Assembly (NCBI RefSeq): GCF_900100715.1
Contig: NZ_FNCA01000008.1
Span: forward strand, 54,137-118,136
Direction: 5' to 3'
Length of the DNA: 64,000 bases
Source of the DNA: Methanolobus vulcani
GTDB taxonomy: Archaea; Halobacteriota; Methanosarcinia; Methanosarcinales; Methanosarcinaceae
The notes under the pieces: model-generated
What the model saw: only the letters and a program-made list of their open reading frames with translations
The model's database searches: none
Told to the model about the DNA's origin: nothing
Program-made: the position numbers and the translations under genes
Part shown: positions 26,434 through 35,704 of the stretch, piece after piece
How the letters are laid out: each line of letters opens with the position of its first letter
Numbering within the stretch: position 1 is the first letter of the stretch

Positions 26434-27036
26434 TTATATTTCTTTTAGATACTCAATAATATCATTCAGATCTGCGTCAGACATCTGCCATCTTGGCATT
26501 ACCAGATCAAGTTGTTTGCCAGCAGGATCAACACCATCTCTTATTGCCGCCTTGATGTTCTCATCGGTAAAGACTTCATCTCCAGATGTAAGGGTACTAT
26601 AAGTAATGTCAGCTGGTACCGTATAGGCCATCATGACCGGAACACCACCCTTACCATCAACTCCATGGCAGTTGACACAACTTCCACCGTGTACGTAAAG
26701 CCAATTAGGGCCATAGGTAAAAGCGATCTTCTGCCCGCTTACATTGTAACCCGTGTAGTAGATTGTTTCACCATTTGAAGTAAAATTTGTTTTCATATCC
26801 ACTCCATAAGGGTAAACATAGCCAGAGTCCATCATACCATTCTGAGAATAATAACCGGATCCCATCATTCCGCCTTCACCATAATATCCCTGCCCCATCA
26901 TGCCTCCTGGCTGATTGTAACCTGGCATATATGCATAATTTGATTGCTGATTACTCATCATGCTGATTACTACTACCAGAAGGATAACAATGATCAGTCC
27001 CACTAAGGCAAAGAAGTATTTTTCTACTTTTTCCAT
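26434..27036 (-). CDS. Membrane-anchored monoheme cytochrome c
   Basis: The 200-residue protein has an N-terminal membrane anchor (about 8-28). A linker (about 30-75) follows with repeated Gly, Met, Tyr units such as GGMMGQGYY and GGMMGSGYY. A class I cytochrome c domain comes next. The haem site is Cys120-Val-Asn-Cys123-His124, followed by GVDGKGG. The distal ligand is likely Met180 in LVMPRWQM or Met185, and the closing helix is DLNDIIEYLKEI. It probably faces outside the membrane and carries electrons. GAGGTTT precedes the ATG. It shares its direction with the membrane protein at 27177-27626, which is upstream on this strand. Confidence 0.88.
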   Translation of the reverse strand: MEKVEKYFFALVGLIIVILLVVVISMMSNQQSNYAYMPGYNQPGGMMGQGYYGEGGMMGSGYYSQNGMMDSGYVYPYGVDMKTNFTSNGETIYYTGYNVSGQKIAFTYGPNWLYVHGGSCVNCHGVDGKGGVPVMMAYTVPADITYSTLTSGDEVFTDENIKAAIRDGVDPAGKQLDLVMPRWQMSDADLNDIIEYLKEI

Positions 27037-27176
27037 TTCTAAACCTCATATATTTATGGAACTAAAAGAAATATAACACTTATCTTTGTATTAATATTTC
27101 ATATGATTTATTTAGCCCTTAAGTTGAAGCATTTTTTATGAGAAAACTTTTCCCAACATAACAGGCTTGCATGAAA

Positions 27177-27626
27177 TCATGCCCATAAAAACCACCATGC
27201 AAGCAAAGCGATTATGGGATATGTGATATACATTACAGGTAGGTTTGTCTGACCAATCTTCACCCAGGGATAATAATCAACAAATTCGGGGTTCCATTCA
27301 GAGAAACTAACGACCGGGTTCACGAGAAACCAGGTGAAGTCCTCAATGACTATGCCTGAGAAATATGCACTCACAAGCATTCCGAAAAGGTGGATATCCC
27401 AGCCGTTGACAACCAGCGGCAGGGTCAGCAGCAAGGGCCACATGACAAAGAAAAGATAGAAATGATAGGCTGTGAGGCTGACATGCTTACCAAAGTGGAT
27501 CGTCCAACCGATCTTCCCTCGATTACCTGCATTTCTGCCTTCAACATATGCTTCCCAGAAAGCTGTAGCTATCATTGCAGCCCATATCCACGCAAAGATC
27601 AGATAAACATTCACAGTAGTAATCAC
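27177..27626 (-). CDS. Small multi-pass membrane protein
   Basis: The 149-residue product has four predicted membrane spans and is rich in aromatic residues, with conserved-looking histidines in WTIHFGKHVSLTAYHFYLFF. The loop with FLVNPVVSFSEWNPEFVDYYPW is likely extracytoplasmic. I do not recognise a family. It lies 140 bases upstream of the cytochrome gene on the same strand, so a shared redox role is possible but unproven. Confidence 0.65.
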   Translation of the reverse strand: MITTVNVYLIFAWIWAAMIATAFWEAYVEGRNAGNRGKIGWTIHFGKHVSLTAYHFYLFFVMWPLLLTLPLVVNGWDIHLFGMLVSAYFSGIVIEDFTWFLVNPVVSFSEWNPEFVDYYPWVKIGQTNLPVMYITYPIIALLAWWFLWA

Positions 27627-27999
27627 TTTTCATTGCATATATTTTATTTGACAGAGAGATGACAATTCAATTTTTATGGATATCAGCAATCTTTGTTCAT
27701 TTTCAGTGATACAAAAACAACCTCCGGGCTAAAAACAAAGTAACCATTCACCAAAAGCGGTACATTGCGATGCTGCTATGTAGAAGATTAGTCAAGAGAT
27801 TATTGCATTTTACTGAGAATGCTACAGAAGTCCTGTGAATAAACTATTCAGATTTTTGCAGATTATTTTGTTTTATCTTGTTGGAAAAGGCTGGCTTTGC
27901 CGAATCCCGGGGAATCTATCAAGTTATTCATTGCCTACAATAGAGTTTAATCTCCCATTTTTTCAACAATTATTTATTTGCATAAAATCAATCCTTTTT
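27627..27999. other. Intergenic between divergent genes, no gene seen
   Basis: It contains the promoters for the minus-strand membrane protein and the plus-strand winged-helix gene. An in-frame ATG at 27835 would extend the latter by 55 hydrophobic residues, which I reject as a start. No repeat or RNA gene is evident. Confidence 0.4.
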
Positions 28000-28251
28000 A
28001 TGCCAAAATCACCGGAACCAGATAAGCAATCATCCAAAGTTACTGAACGGATAAATGCGACAGCACTTGAATTACTCGAAAAGCATCCGGAAGGGCTACG
28101 CTGGTCAGAACTGACATCAATGATAATGGAATCTAATCCCACATTTCATCCAAAGACTGTTAACGGATGTATCTGGAAACTGATTAATAGATATTCAGAC
28201 AGGGTTTACAAGCCATCTAAAGGGCTTTTCAAATTACTGAAATATAAATAA
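28000..28251 (+). CDS. Small winged-helix-like protein
   Basis: The 83-residue protein reads as a compact DNA-binding fold: ATALELLEKHPEGLRWSELTSMI, NPTFHPKTVNGCIWKL and a basic end VYKPSKGLFKLLKYK. The pattern of helix, helix, recognition helix and wing resembles winged-helix domains that also occur in restriction-associated proteins. I chose ATG 28000 because the upstream extension is not soluble-protein-like. The function is unknown; a regulator of a neighbour is possible. Confidence 0.6.
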   Translation: MPKSPEPDKQSSKVTERINATALELLEKHPEGLRWSELTSMIMESNPTFHPKTVNGCIWKLINRYSDRVYKPSKGLFKLLKYK

Positions 28252-28414
28252 CGTAAATGATGCTGACTGCAAACAGGACAACATGCGTTAAATTTATCTT
28301 CGATCTGGACTACTATCAGCTATTATAAGAAGATGTCAATTTTTTTGATACATATAAACACTCCTTGTGTTAAACTTTCTTATTACTAAAAAATCACATG
28401 CACAAGGTGACTAT

Positions 28415-28885
28415 TTGATAACTAAGAAAAAAGAGAATCTGATCCATACATTCATGTATGTTTGCTTTATGGCTTTTGTAATGACAGGATATAACATAAC
28501 AGTACATCAGGGATTTTCTGCAGATCTCATTAAAGTAACCTGGTTAAGTTTCCCTCCTACTTTTATAATTGCATTTACACTTGAATATTTCATTGTAGGA
28601 AGGCATGGGATGAAACTGGTATTAAAATTACACAAACAACATCATACCCCTTTCCAGAAAAGAGCTATTACAGCATTGGTTTTTGTTGCCGCAATGGCAA
28701 CTTTAATGTCATTATGCTTTTCAATCTTATCAGTTGGGATTTCAAAAGAACTGCCTTTGACCTGGGCTTCAAATCTAGCCATTAATGCTTTATTTGCCTA
28801 TCCTCTGATAGTGTTTGTTGCAGGTCCACTGGTTGGTTTTGTATTCAGGAAGATATTTCCTGAAGGTTCTATCGTTGATGTTTAA
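28415..28885 (+). CDS. DUF2798-like membrane protein
   Basis: The 156-residue protein contains two copies of a two-helix unit with FMAFVMTGYNI and AMATLMSLCFSIL, the pattern of DUF2798 proteins, which have no known function. About four membrane spans are predicted. I prefer the TTG at 28415, preceded by AAGGTGAC, over the ATG at 28367 that has no ribosome-binding site. It stands as a single gene. Confidence 0.65.
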   Translation: MITKKKENLIHTFMYVCFMAFVMTGYNITVHQGFSADLIKVTWLSFPPTFIIAFTLEYFIVGRHGMKLVLKLHKQHHTPFQKRAITALVFVAAMATLMSLCFSILSVGISKELPLTWASNLAINALFAYPLIVFVAGPLVGFVFRKIFPEGSIVDV

Positions 28886-29054
28886 GGGATTTTATAACCA
28901 AACTCCCATATTTTTTTAAGAATTGCTGCCTCACCTCTAATAATATGTTCAATTGTTGAACTTATTATGTTTTTTATATTATTATGTGCAAAAAAGTCTT
29001 TTTTGGAAAACTATAACAATTATTAATTGCATAACCATTTTGGGGAAGTCACGT

Positions 29055-29321
29055 ATGTCATCATCAAACTATATTCAATTGATTAAAGATGAAATGTTGA
29101 ATGAAATGTCAACAAATATTAATGAGTTATGTGGCAAATCTTCTATTGTTAAAGGACAGGATGTACTTGTAGAAAATGTAAAAATTGAGACAAGTCGTGT
29201 TGTAGATATTTACAAACATCCTATGTATAATATTTACATGAACCATCAATTGAAATTCAAAGATGTTTCACTATTTGATGCAGTGTATCACGTTAGCATA
29301 CATTTTGGGAATGGAAGATAA
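29055..29321 (+). CDS. Hypothetical protein
   Basis: The 88-residue product is soluble in character, starting MSSSNYIQLIKDEM, with one cysteine in INELCGKSS. I do not recognise a family. The ATG at 29055 is preceded by TGGGGAAG; the frame opens at 28953 but that extension is hydrophobic. The gene is bounded by AT-rich sequence on both sides, so expression is uncertain. Confidence 0.4.
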   Translation: MSSSNYIQLIKDEMLNEMSTNINELCGKSSIVKGQDVLVENVKIETSRVVDIYKHPMYNIYMNHQLKFKDVSLFDAVYHVSIHFGNGR

Positions 29322-29715
29322 TTGTTTTGTATTTCATTTTTTACAGTTCAAATTATGGCTGCTATCAGTTTTTATCTTTGATTTCAAAGATAGTCGTCAA
29401 AATCATTTAATACATTTATCCAAAATATCGCATAATATTTGATATTTTCGTTATATATTGATTAATAGAAGTTTTTTAAGCTTAAAATACTATATTATCT
29501 TGTTTTATTATAAGAAACAGCTCATTATAAGGCTTTATTTTCATAAAAAAGCTAAAAACATACATATCCAATATTAATCATTATCTAACCTCTTTTTAAT
29601 CTTTAAATTAGTTCTAATCAGTTTATTCTAAGCAAAACCATTATATTCTTGATATTTATTTACAAGAATAATTCAGAATAGCCCGAATGGGTAAAAAGCT
29701 GGTGAAATAAGGTTT
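29322..29715. other. Intergenic, very AT-rich, no gene seen
   Basis: Nearly 400 bases with short runs of A and T and no reading frame worth calling. It must hold the promoter of the first cysteine-cluster gene; several TATA-like stretches are present, so none can be chosen. No tandem or inverted repeat stands out. Confidence 0.4.
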
Positions 29716-30300
29716 ATGGAAATAAGCGCTGCTGTCAAAAAAGAAATTCGCTATAGCGTTGTACAGAACATTTTGAAACATTATCAGTGCCCTGAAACAT
29801 GTGAAGCACATTGTTGTTGTAATGGGCAGATACATTTTTTTGAGGATGAAGTGAAAGTCCTGACAGGCATAGACAGTGAGAAAGCAAAAAGGATCACAAA
29901 CGAAGGATTATGCGCAGGTCTTTATCAGATGGTCACACCCTGTTCTTTCCTCAAGGAAAATGGCAGATGCGGTGTTTATGAAAATAGGCCTACTGTTTGT
30001 GGTATGTATCCATTCAAAGTCAATACATCAGGTAACTCTGTAGGATTGCAGCCATGTCCTATTGGATTTATGATAATCAGGGATTTTGCCGAATTGATCG
30101 TTGAATCATTTTCAAGATCCGGAGCATCAGATGAAGAAAAGGCCATGATAAAAGAAGAATGGCAAAAAAATGTAGACTCGTATGAGACAGAACTTACTGA
30201 ATTCCACTCAAGGACAAGCCTTAATGAAATGCAAATTCCATTTGATGAGCTCGAAATGCTTTCAATATTCCTGTCTTCAAAAAAAGCTAAGAATAGCTAG
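29716..30300 (+). CDS. YkgJ-type cysteine-cluster protein
   Basis: The 194-residue protein carries the cysteine pattern of the YkgJ family, thought to bind zinc or an Fe-S cluster. Visible are CPETCEAHCCCNG near residue 24, then TPCSFLKENGRCGVYENRP near 75 and TVCGMYPF near 93. A C-terminal helical tail follows. No reaction is known for the family. A paralogue lies downstream at 30454. Confidence 0.8.
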   Translation: MEISAAVKKEIRYSVVQNILKHYQCPETCEAHCCCNGQIHFFEDEVKVLTGIDSEKAKRITNEGLCAGLYQMVTPCSFLKENGRCGVYENRPTVCGMYPFKVNTSGNSVGLQPCPIGFMIIRDFAELIVESFSRSGASDEEKAMIKEEWQKNVDSYETELTEFHSRTSLNEMQIPFDELEMLSIFLSSKKAKNS

Positions 30301-30453
30301 GCATTTTTAAAAATACCTCATTGATTCATATTTTAACTCCATTTCATTTTTTAGTAATTTGTGTTCTGGAATACCTTTAAAAGATAATTTAGAAAAATTC
30401 ATATAGAAACCGGTTTACCAACTTATTATCTTAGAAAATTAAAGGTGGTTGGT

Positions 30454-31014
30454 TTGCTTATTTCTGAAACTTATGAAATTGTTGAGGTAATCCTCTCGCA
30501 TTATTCCTGTCCTTCCAGCTGTAATGCTTTTTGTTGTAAAATAGCAGACATCAGGCTGGATGAAAATGATCTGGAACGATTAAAACAGACACCGGAATAT
30601 AAAGCTGATAAGGTCAGGCCCTTCAACGAAGATGAAGAACATCATCATAAGATATCTCCTCCCTGTCCCTTTCTAAGATTTGATCGATGCACCGTATATG
30701 ATAAAAGACCAGCTATATGCAGGTTGTTTCCATTCAACATTTGTGGTCTGCCGGATGCATTGCTGTTGTTCCCGTGTGATATGGGAGTAAGTATATTCAA
30801 AGATTATGTAGAATATTCAGATAAGATCTTGAAGCATCCGATCTCAGTATCAACGATCGAGTCTTTTGCACAGTCTCATTGTTCTTTCAGAACAAAATTT
30901 AATGAGGGGTCATACATTCCTATGTTAATTCTCAAAACCAATGATCTCGAAGCTTTTAAAGAATATCTTGTATCAGGATTCAGATCTCAGGGAAACCCGG
31001 AAATCCCAATTTAA
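30454..31014 (+). CDS. YkgJ-type cysteine-cluster protein, paralogue
   Basis: The 186-residue protein has the same order of cysteines as its neighbour: CPSSCNAFCCKIADIRL, then PPCPFLRFDRCTVYDKRP and AICRLFPFNICG. A His-rich loop EDEEHHHK precedes the second group. I chose TTG 30454, 6 bases after AAAGGTGG, although a GTG at 30445 is also possible. Its 3' end overlaps the convergent gene at 30973 by about 40 bases. The function is unknown. Confidence 0.75.
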   Translation: MLISETYEIVEVILSHYSCPSSCNAFCCKIADIRLDENDLERLKQTPEYKADKVRPFNEDEEHHHKISPPCPFLRFDRCTVYDKRPAICRLFPFNICGLPDALLLFPCDMGVSIFKDYVEYSDKILKHPISVSTIESFAQSHCSFRTKFNEGSYIPMLILKTNDLEAFKEYLVSGFRSQGNPEIPI

Positions 31015-31236
31015 TTTATTTTTATTCACTGGTGAGAAATTACATCTGACCATTGCTTCCTTAAACTGTTTATTTGTGATAAAAAAACCAACAGGTGATT
31101 CCTCAAATAAGGTTTTGAGTGCAAAGCTTGCATGAGTCTTTTTTGATCCTTTTTGCGGGAGAATGTTTTCCATTATCCACTTGTCAATGGTTTTAATTTC
31201 AATATCACTTAGCTCGTAATCACCCATTTCGCTCAC
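30973..31236 (-). CDS. Conserved-looking small protein of unknown function
   Basis: The 87-residue protein reads LSDIEIKTIDKWIMENILP, then GFFITNKQFKEAMVRCNFSP and LNWDFRVSLRS. The regular helix-rich composition and a pattern I associate with small proteins of other microbes suggest a real gene. It converges on and overlaps the end of the second YkgJ-type gene. I do not know its function. Confidence 0.5.
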   Translation of the reverse strand: MSEMGDYELSDIEIKTIDKWIMENILPQKGSKKTHASFALKTLFEESPVGFFITNKQFKEAMVRCNFSPVNKNKLNWDFRVSLRSES

Positions 31237-31456
31237 TCCTGTCTTTTAACTATCCTTAGATTAAGACTCTCTATATGGTACATGGCTTTTTTAATGTTTG
31301 TTCTTTTTAGTGAACCATTAATTTAGTAAACGAAAATAGCAAAATATGGCTAAAACGAAGTTTTAAATATAATAACATCAGTAAATGCATTCCGAGTATT
31401 CATCAGTTAACGATACAGCTCAAAACACAGACTGAACTTGATTAAGGAGGATTATC

Positions 31457-31765
31457 ATGCAAAAACCAGAAACTCATATATTCGTTTGCGCAAGCACAAG
31501 ACTAAACGGAATGGTAAAGGGCGCTTGTGAGAACAAAAAGTCACACAACCTTGTAGGAATGTTTGCTGAAGAAGTAATGGACAGAGACCTTGAAAGTGAA
31601 GTGATGGTTACTGCAACCGGATGTGTAGGTCTTTGCGAGAAAGGACCAATTGTCATGATCTACCCACAGCAGATCTGGTATGGTGAGGTTACAGCAGGTG
31701 ACATCGAGGAAATACTTGATGCAATAGAAGAAGGCGAAGTAGTAGAAAGACTGCTCATTTCATAA
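31457..31765 (+). CDS. Thioredoxin-like [2Fe-2S] ferredoxin
   Basis: The 102-residue protein matches the small ferredoxins with a thioredoxin fold. Cluster ligands are Cys10 in IFVCAST, Cys24 in KGACENK, and the later pair in TATGCVGLCEKGP (about 55 and 59). It would carry electrons in the cytoplasm. A strong ribosome-binding site, AAGGAGGA at 31444-31451, lies 5 bases before the ATG, and a hairpin terminator follows, so it is an independent and probably well expressed gene. Confidence 0.88.
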   Translation: MQKPETHIFVCASTRLNGMVKGACENKKSHNLVGMFAEEVMDRDLESEVMVTATGCVGLCEKGPIVMIYPQQIWYGEVTAGDIEEILDAIEEGEVVERLLIS

Positions 31766-31786
31766 AACTAAACACAAAAACGTAAG

Positions 31787-31817
31787 GCGATTTATTCAAT
31801 CAAGCTGAATAAGTCGC
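31787..31817 (+). terminator. Hairpin terminator after the ferredoxin gene
   Basis: A 12-base arm at 31787-31798 pairs with 31806-31817 with one G-U wobble, across a 7-base loop, and is followed by ATTTATTTATCTT. The remaining gap to 32102 is AT-rich and must contain the homospermidine synthase promoter; I see no gene in it. Confidence 0.7.
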
Positions 31818-32102
31818 ATTTATTTATCTTATTCTGACTATTTCTTTTTATTTATTGATTAGAGCATTTTACATTAATAATAGATTACAGAAGCTTCTTC
31901 TCTTCAATTAAATCTATAATCCCTGCCTTATAACATATAGATTCATAATAACCATCTTTTAATCAATTAACATTCAAAACAAAGCAGTATGAATATATAT
32001 TTTGACGGTTACCTCATTTTATACTCATGACTTTTGATTTACTCTGGTTAAACAGGCCCAAAAGACAAAAAGTTATATGTCAGGGATGCCTGTACCAAAG
32101 GT

Positions 32103-33551
32103 ATGAAACCCAAATTCTCAAAGAAGGTTCTCATCATCGGTTATGGTTCGGTTTCACAGTGCACCTTACCACTTTTACTGGACAAACTCGATGTTCCGTT
32201 AGAAAACATTACGCTAATAGACTTTGAAGACAAATCAAAAGCCCTGAAAAAATATACTAATCAGGGATTAACATTTGTCCGTGAAAAGATCACACCGAAA
32301 AACCTGAGTCAGGTCTTATCCAGACACATGGATAATGATGGCCTGATAATAGACCTTTCATGGAATATTGATGCAATTGACATCATTACCTGGTGCCATG
32401 AGCATAACGTATTGTATGTAAACACATCCGTAGAAGTATGGGACCCTACTGAAGATTTCCTTAACAGAAGCCTGCTGGAAAAATCCCTCTATCTGCGCCA
32501 GATGAAATTGCTTGAACTTTCCCGTGACTGGAAGGATGCACCTACTGCCGTTGTAGATCATGGTGCAAACCCCGGTCTTATTACACATTTTGTAAAGCAG
32601 GGCATTCTGGATATTGCAGAACGCACCTGTGCGGACAAAATAGTCTCCCCTGAAGAAGAAGAAGAAATTAAGCAGCTTGCTGAGAAAAGAGATTTTGCTC
32701 AACTTGCCCACAAACTAGGTGTAAAAGTTATTCACTGCAGTGAACGCGACACACAGGTTGCTAACCGCGCAAAGGAAGTTGATGAGTTCGTAGGTACATG
32801 GAGCATAGAAGGACTTCGAGAAGAAGGAACAGCTCCTGTGGAAATTGCCTGGGGCACACATGAGAACAAGATGCCACCATTGGCTCAGGTTCCTGACTTT
32901 GGCCCGCAAAATGTTATTTTCATGCCACAGATGGGTATGAATACCTGGGTAAGGTCATGGATACCTGACGAAGAGATCGTGGGTATGGTTATCCGTCACG
33001 GTGAATCATACGGCCTTTCTAAACTACTGACAGTATGGGATGAAGAGAAAGCGGTTTTCAGACCAACCATTCATTATGCTTACATGCCATGTCATGATAC
33101 ACTTTCATCTCTCTTTGAGTTACGTGGACGCAACTATGAGCTTCAGTCAAAGCTCAGAATAATGACAAATGAGATAGTTTCCGGTGAAGATATATTGGGT
33201 GCACTTCTGATGGGTCATTCTTACAATTCATGGTGGACCGGAAGTGCATTGAGTATCGACGACACAAGGTCTCTTGCTCCAGGTCAGAACGCAACAACTC
33301 TTCAGGTAGCTGCCGGTGTAGTAGCTGCTGTACTCTGGATGCTTGAGAATCCGAAGGAAGGGATCAGAACACCTGAAGATCTTCCACATGATTTTGTCCT
33401 GAACATTGCCCTACCGTATCTTGGTAATTTCATATCCACACCATCTGACTGGACACCACTTAAGAACCGTAAGATCTTCTTTAAGGAGAATCCGGCAGTG
33501 GAACATGATCCGGACCCATGGCAATTTGAGAACTTCCAGTTTATAGGATAA
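32103..33551 (+). CDS. hss: Homospermidine synthase
   Basis: The enzyme makes symmetrical homospermidine from putrescine using NAD. The 482-residue protein belongs to the saccharopine dehydrogenase-like superfamily. The dinucleotide-binding loop is VLIIGYGSVSQ near residue 10, and NTSVEVWDP, VVDHGANPGLITHF and the C-terminal SLAPGQNATTLQVAAGVVAA match bacterial homospermidine synthases, which are of similar length. AAAGG lies directly against the ATG at 32103. The ornithine decarboxylase at 59436 could supply putrescine, but the genes are not linked. Confidence 0.88.
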   Translation: MKPKFSKKVLIIGYGSVSQCTLPLLLDKLDVPLENITLIDFEDKSKALKKYTNQGLTFVREKITPKNLSQVLSRHMDNDGLIIDLSWNIDAIDIITWCHEHNVLYVNTSVEVWDPTEDFLNRSLLEKSLYLRQMKLLELSRDWKDAPTAVVDHGANPGLITHFVKQGILDIAERTCADKIVSPEEEEEIKQLAEKRDFAQLAHKLGVKVIHCSERDTQVANRAKEVDEFVGTWSIEGLREEGTAPVEIAWGTHENKMPPLAQVPDFGPQNVIFMPQMGMNTWVRSWIPDEEIVGMVIRHGESYGLSKLLTVWDEEKAVFRPTIHYAYMPCHDTLSSLFELRGRNYELQSKLRIMTNEIVSGEDILGALLMGHSYNSWWTGSALSIDDTRSLAPGQNATTLQVAAGVVAAVLWMLENPKEGIRTPEDLPHDFVLNIALPYLGNFISTPSDWTPLKNRKIFFKENPAVEHDPDPWQFENFQFIG

Positions 33552-33724
33552 TCTCAATAGAATATTGAATCATTAGCAAGAATAGATCCACAATGAGATG
33601 TTGAGTCTCTTTGTGAATCTATCATATCTATTTCTAATTTGCAGATGTTATTTATAGTGTAAAATATACTTATTCTAAGTAATTATTCTACAATAAGCAT
33701 GGGTTTATTGAAAGAGGTATGAAT

Positions 33725-34327
33725 ATGGAGTTCAAAGAACTGACAACAGCAAGATATGCCAGCAGGAAATATACTGATAAGAAGATAGATAATGAGACTC
33801 TGGGACTCATAAAGGAAATGATCAGGAACAGTCCTTCTGCTGTGAATGTTCAGCCATGGAAAATCAAGATTATAAATGAAGCTGAGATTAAAGAAAAACT
33901 TGCACCACATGTATTTGGTGGACAGACTCAGATTCCAAGTTGTTCACACATTTTGGTCTTATGTGCAAATACTGACTGGGACAGCCATATCCAGGCAAAT
34001 ATAGAAGGTATGAAAAAGGCACAGGTTCCGCAGCAGAACATCAAATATTATCAGATGGCAGTTGATGGTATGTTTGGTCGTATCTCCGATGACGAGAGAC
34101 TTGTGGAATCACAAAAAAATGTGTATATAACAGCAGCAGCAGCTGTATTTGGAGCGAAGTCACTGGGCGTGGATTCATGTATCATACAGGGATTTGATGT
34201 AGATGCTCTCAGCAAGGTTCTTGATCTGCCAGCAAATCTTACGCCCACATTAATAGTAACTCTGGGTTATGCTGCAGATAGTCCAGTTCCAAAAAGCAGA
34301 CTTCCTGAAGATGAAATATTCTTTTGA
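33725..34327 (+). CDS. Nitroreductase family protein
   Basis: The 200-residue flavoprotein has the nitroreductase layout: ARYASRKYTDKKI near the N-terminus, the FMN-binding SPSAVNVQPWKI, and LGVDSCIIQGFD in the C-terminal half, ending in VPKSRLPEDE. Members reduce nitro compounds, quinones or flavins with NAD(P)H and FMN. ATG 33725 sits 6 bases after AGAGGT and is preferred over ATG 33719, which touches it. The natural substrate is unknown. Confidence 0.88.
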   Translation: MEFKELTTARYASRKYTDKKIDNETLGLIKEMIRNSPSAVNVQPWKIKIINEAEIKEKLAPHVFGGQTQIPSCSHILVLCANTDWDSHIQANIEGMKKAQVPQQNIKYYQMAVDGMFGRISDDERLVESQKNVYITAAAAVFGAKSLGVDSCIIQGFDVDALSKVLDLPANLTPTLIVTLGYAADSPVPKSRLPEDEIFF

Positions 34328-34484
34328 ATAGCTGCCAATAATTTTATATTTTTTTAGTTTCTCTATAGATCAGTCCAGAAACACATTGTATTAACGCAGC
34401 AATTGCACAAGTCATAAATTAGAAGTCCATCATAATCTTATTACGAAAAAAATCTTTGAAAACTAAAGAATATGGCTGGCAAAA

Positions 34485-35246
34485 ATGGATGATAGAGATC
34501 AGACTTTAGGAATGGATGTACATATGAACAATATGTGCAACGAAACCACTGAGAAAGTATCTGCCGTTTCTATAAAAAATTCCATAGGAATGGAGTTTAT
34601 GCTTATTCCTGCCGGTGAATTTTTTCTGGATCCCTCTGAATTCGACTATGAAATCTCAGCAAAGGTTACTATACCAGAACAATTCTACTTGGGAAAGTAT
34701 CAGGTGACCCAAAAACAGTGGAACATTGTAATGGGAGACTATCCTTCCTGTTTTGAAGATGATAACAGACCTGTTGAATGCATTACATGGAATGAAGTTC
34801 AGAATTTTGTTAAAAAGCTGAATGAGCTGGAAAACACAGATAAATATCGTCTTCCTTCGGAGACAGAGTGGGAATATGCGTGCAGGGCCGGAAACGATAC
34901 AAAATACTTTTTTGGCAATTCAGATATGGAACTGGATAATTATGCCTGGTATTATCTGAATTCAGGACATGAGACTCATCCGGTAGGCCAGAAAAAGCCA
35001 AATCCATGGGGACTGCATGATATGTATGGAAATGTCTGGGAATGGTGCCAGGACAGATATCACAGGAATTATGAGGAAGCTCTTGCCGAAGGCAGTGCAT
35101 GGGATTTTGTTGGCAGCATTGGAATAGTCCTGCGTGGCGGTGCCTGGGTCAATTATTCTGATAAATGCCGTTCATCATATCGAAGTAGCTTTGATTCTGA
35201 TTATGCTTCTTACTCTGTAGGTTTCCGCCTTCTTATGACATTGTGA
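34485..35246 (+). CDS. SUMF1/formylglycine-generating-enzyme-like protein
   Basis: The 253-residue protein has the SUMF1 fold: GMEFMLIPAGEF, FYLGKYQVTQKQW, RLPSETEWEYACRAG, WGLHDMYGNVWEWCQD and a closing RGGAWVNYSDKCRSSYR with GFRLL. True formylglycine-generating enzymes use two specific cysteines near the C-terminus. Here one cysteine (KCRSS) is seen in that region, so sulfatase activation is not supported. Other members act in carrier or secretion systems. No sulfatase gene lies in the window. The start is uncertain; ATG 34512 is an alternative. Confidence 0.8.
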   Translation: MDDRDQTLGMDVHMNNMCNETTEKVSAVSIKNSIGMEFMLIPAGEFFLDPSEFDYEISAKVTIPEQFYLGKYQVTQKQWNIVMGDYPSCFEDDNRPVECITWNEVQNFVKKLNELENTDKYRLPSETEWEYACRAGNDTKYFFGNSDMELDNYAWYYLNSGHETHPVGQKKPNPWGLHDMYGNVWEWCQDRYHRNYEEALAEGSAWDFVGSIGIVLRGGAWVNYSDKCRSSYRSSFDSDYASYSVGFRLLMTL

Positions 35247-35289
35247 TCTTGCAGTTAAATTTAAAATATCAGAAAATCTTCAGTTAATT

Positions 35290-35664
35290 ATGGAAAAAAG
35301 CACTTCAAAAACAGAATTTCATAATGTCGATGAATATATTGCAATGTTCCCGGAAAACATTCAGGATAAGCTAAAAGAGCTGCGAGAGTTGATACGGGAG
35401 ATTGCACCAGAAACCGAAGAGATTATCAGTTACAAGATGCCTACATTCAGACTAAACGGCATTCTGCTTCATTTTGCAGCCTACAAGAACCATATTGGTT
35501 TTTATCCCACTCCTTCCGGAATTGCTGAGTTTAAAGATGAGCTTTCCAGCTATAAACATGCTAAAGGATCTGTTCAGTTTCCAATTGATGAACCGCTTCC
35601 AATTAATCTTATCAGAAAGATGGTAGCTTTCAGAGTTAAAGAGAACAATGCAAAAACAAATTAA
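35290..35664 (+). CDS. DUF1801/YdhG-like protein
   Basis: The 124-residue protein contains VDEYIAMFPENIQDKLKELREL, ETEEIISYKMPTF and YKNHIGFYPTPSGI, the signature of the DUF1801 (YdhG-like) fold. Some relatives have been linked to iron delivery, but function is not established. It lies 43 bases after the SUMF1-like gene and 40 before the dehydrogenase gene, all on the same strand, so a three-gene unit is possible. Confidence 0.8.
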   Translation: MEKSTSKTEFHNVDEYIAMFPENIQDKLKELRELIREIAPETEEIISYKMPTFRLNGILLHFAAYKNHIGFYPTPSGIAEFKDELSSYKHAKGSVQFPIDEPLPINLIRKMVAFRVKENNAKTN

Positions 35665-35704
35665 TGAAATAAAATAAGGTTCAATGACTTAGCAGGTTGG
35701 GATT

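Noticed and set aside
34485..35246. Formylglycine-generating enzyme partnered with a sulfatase
   Set aside because: The catalytic cysteine pair of true sulfatase-activating enzymes is not visible, and there is no sulfatase gene in the window.
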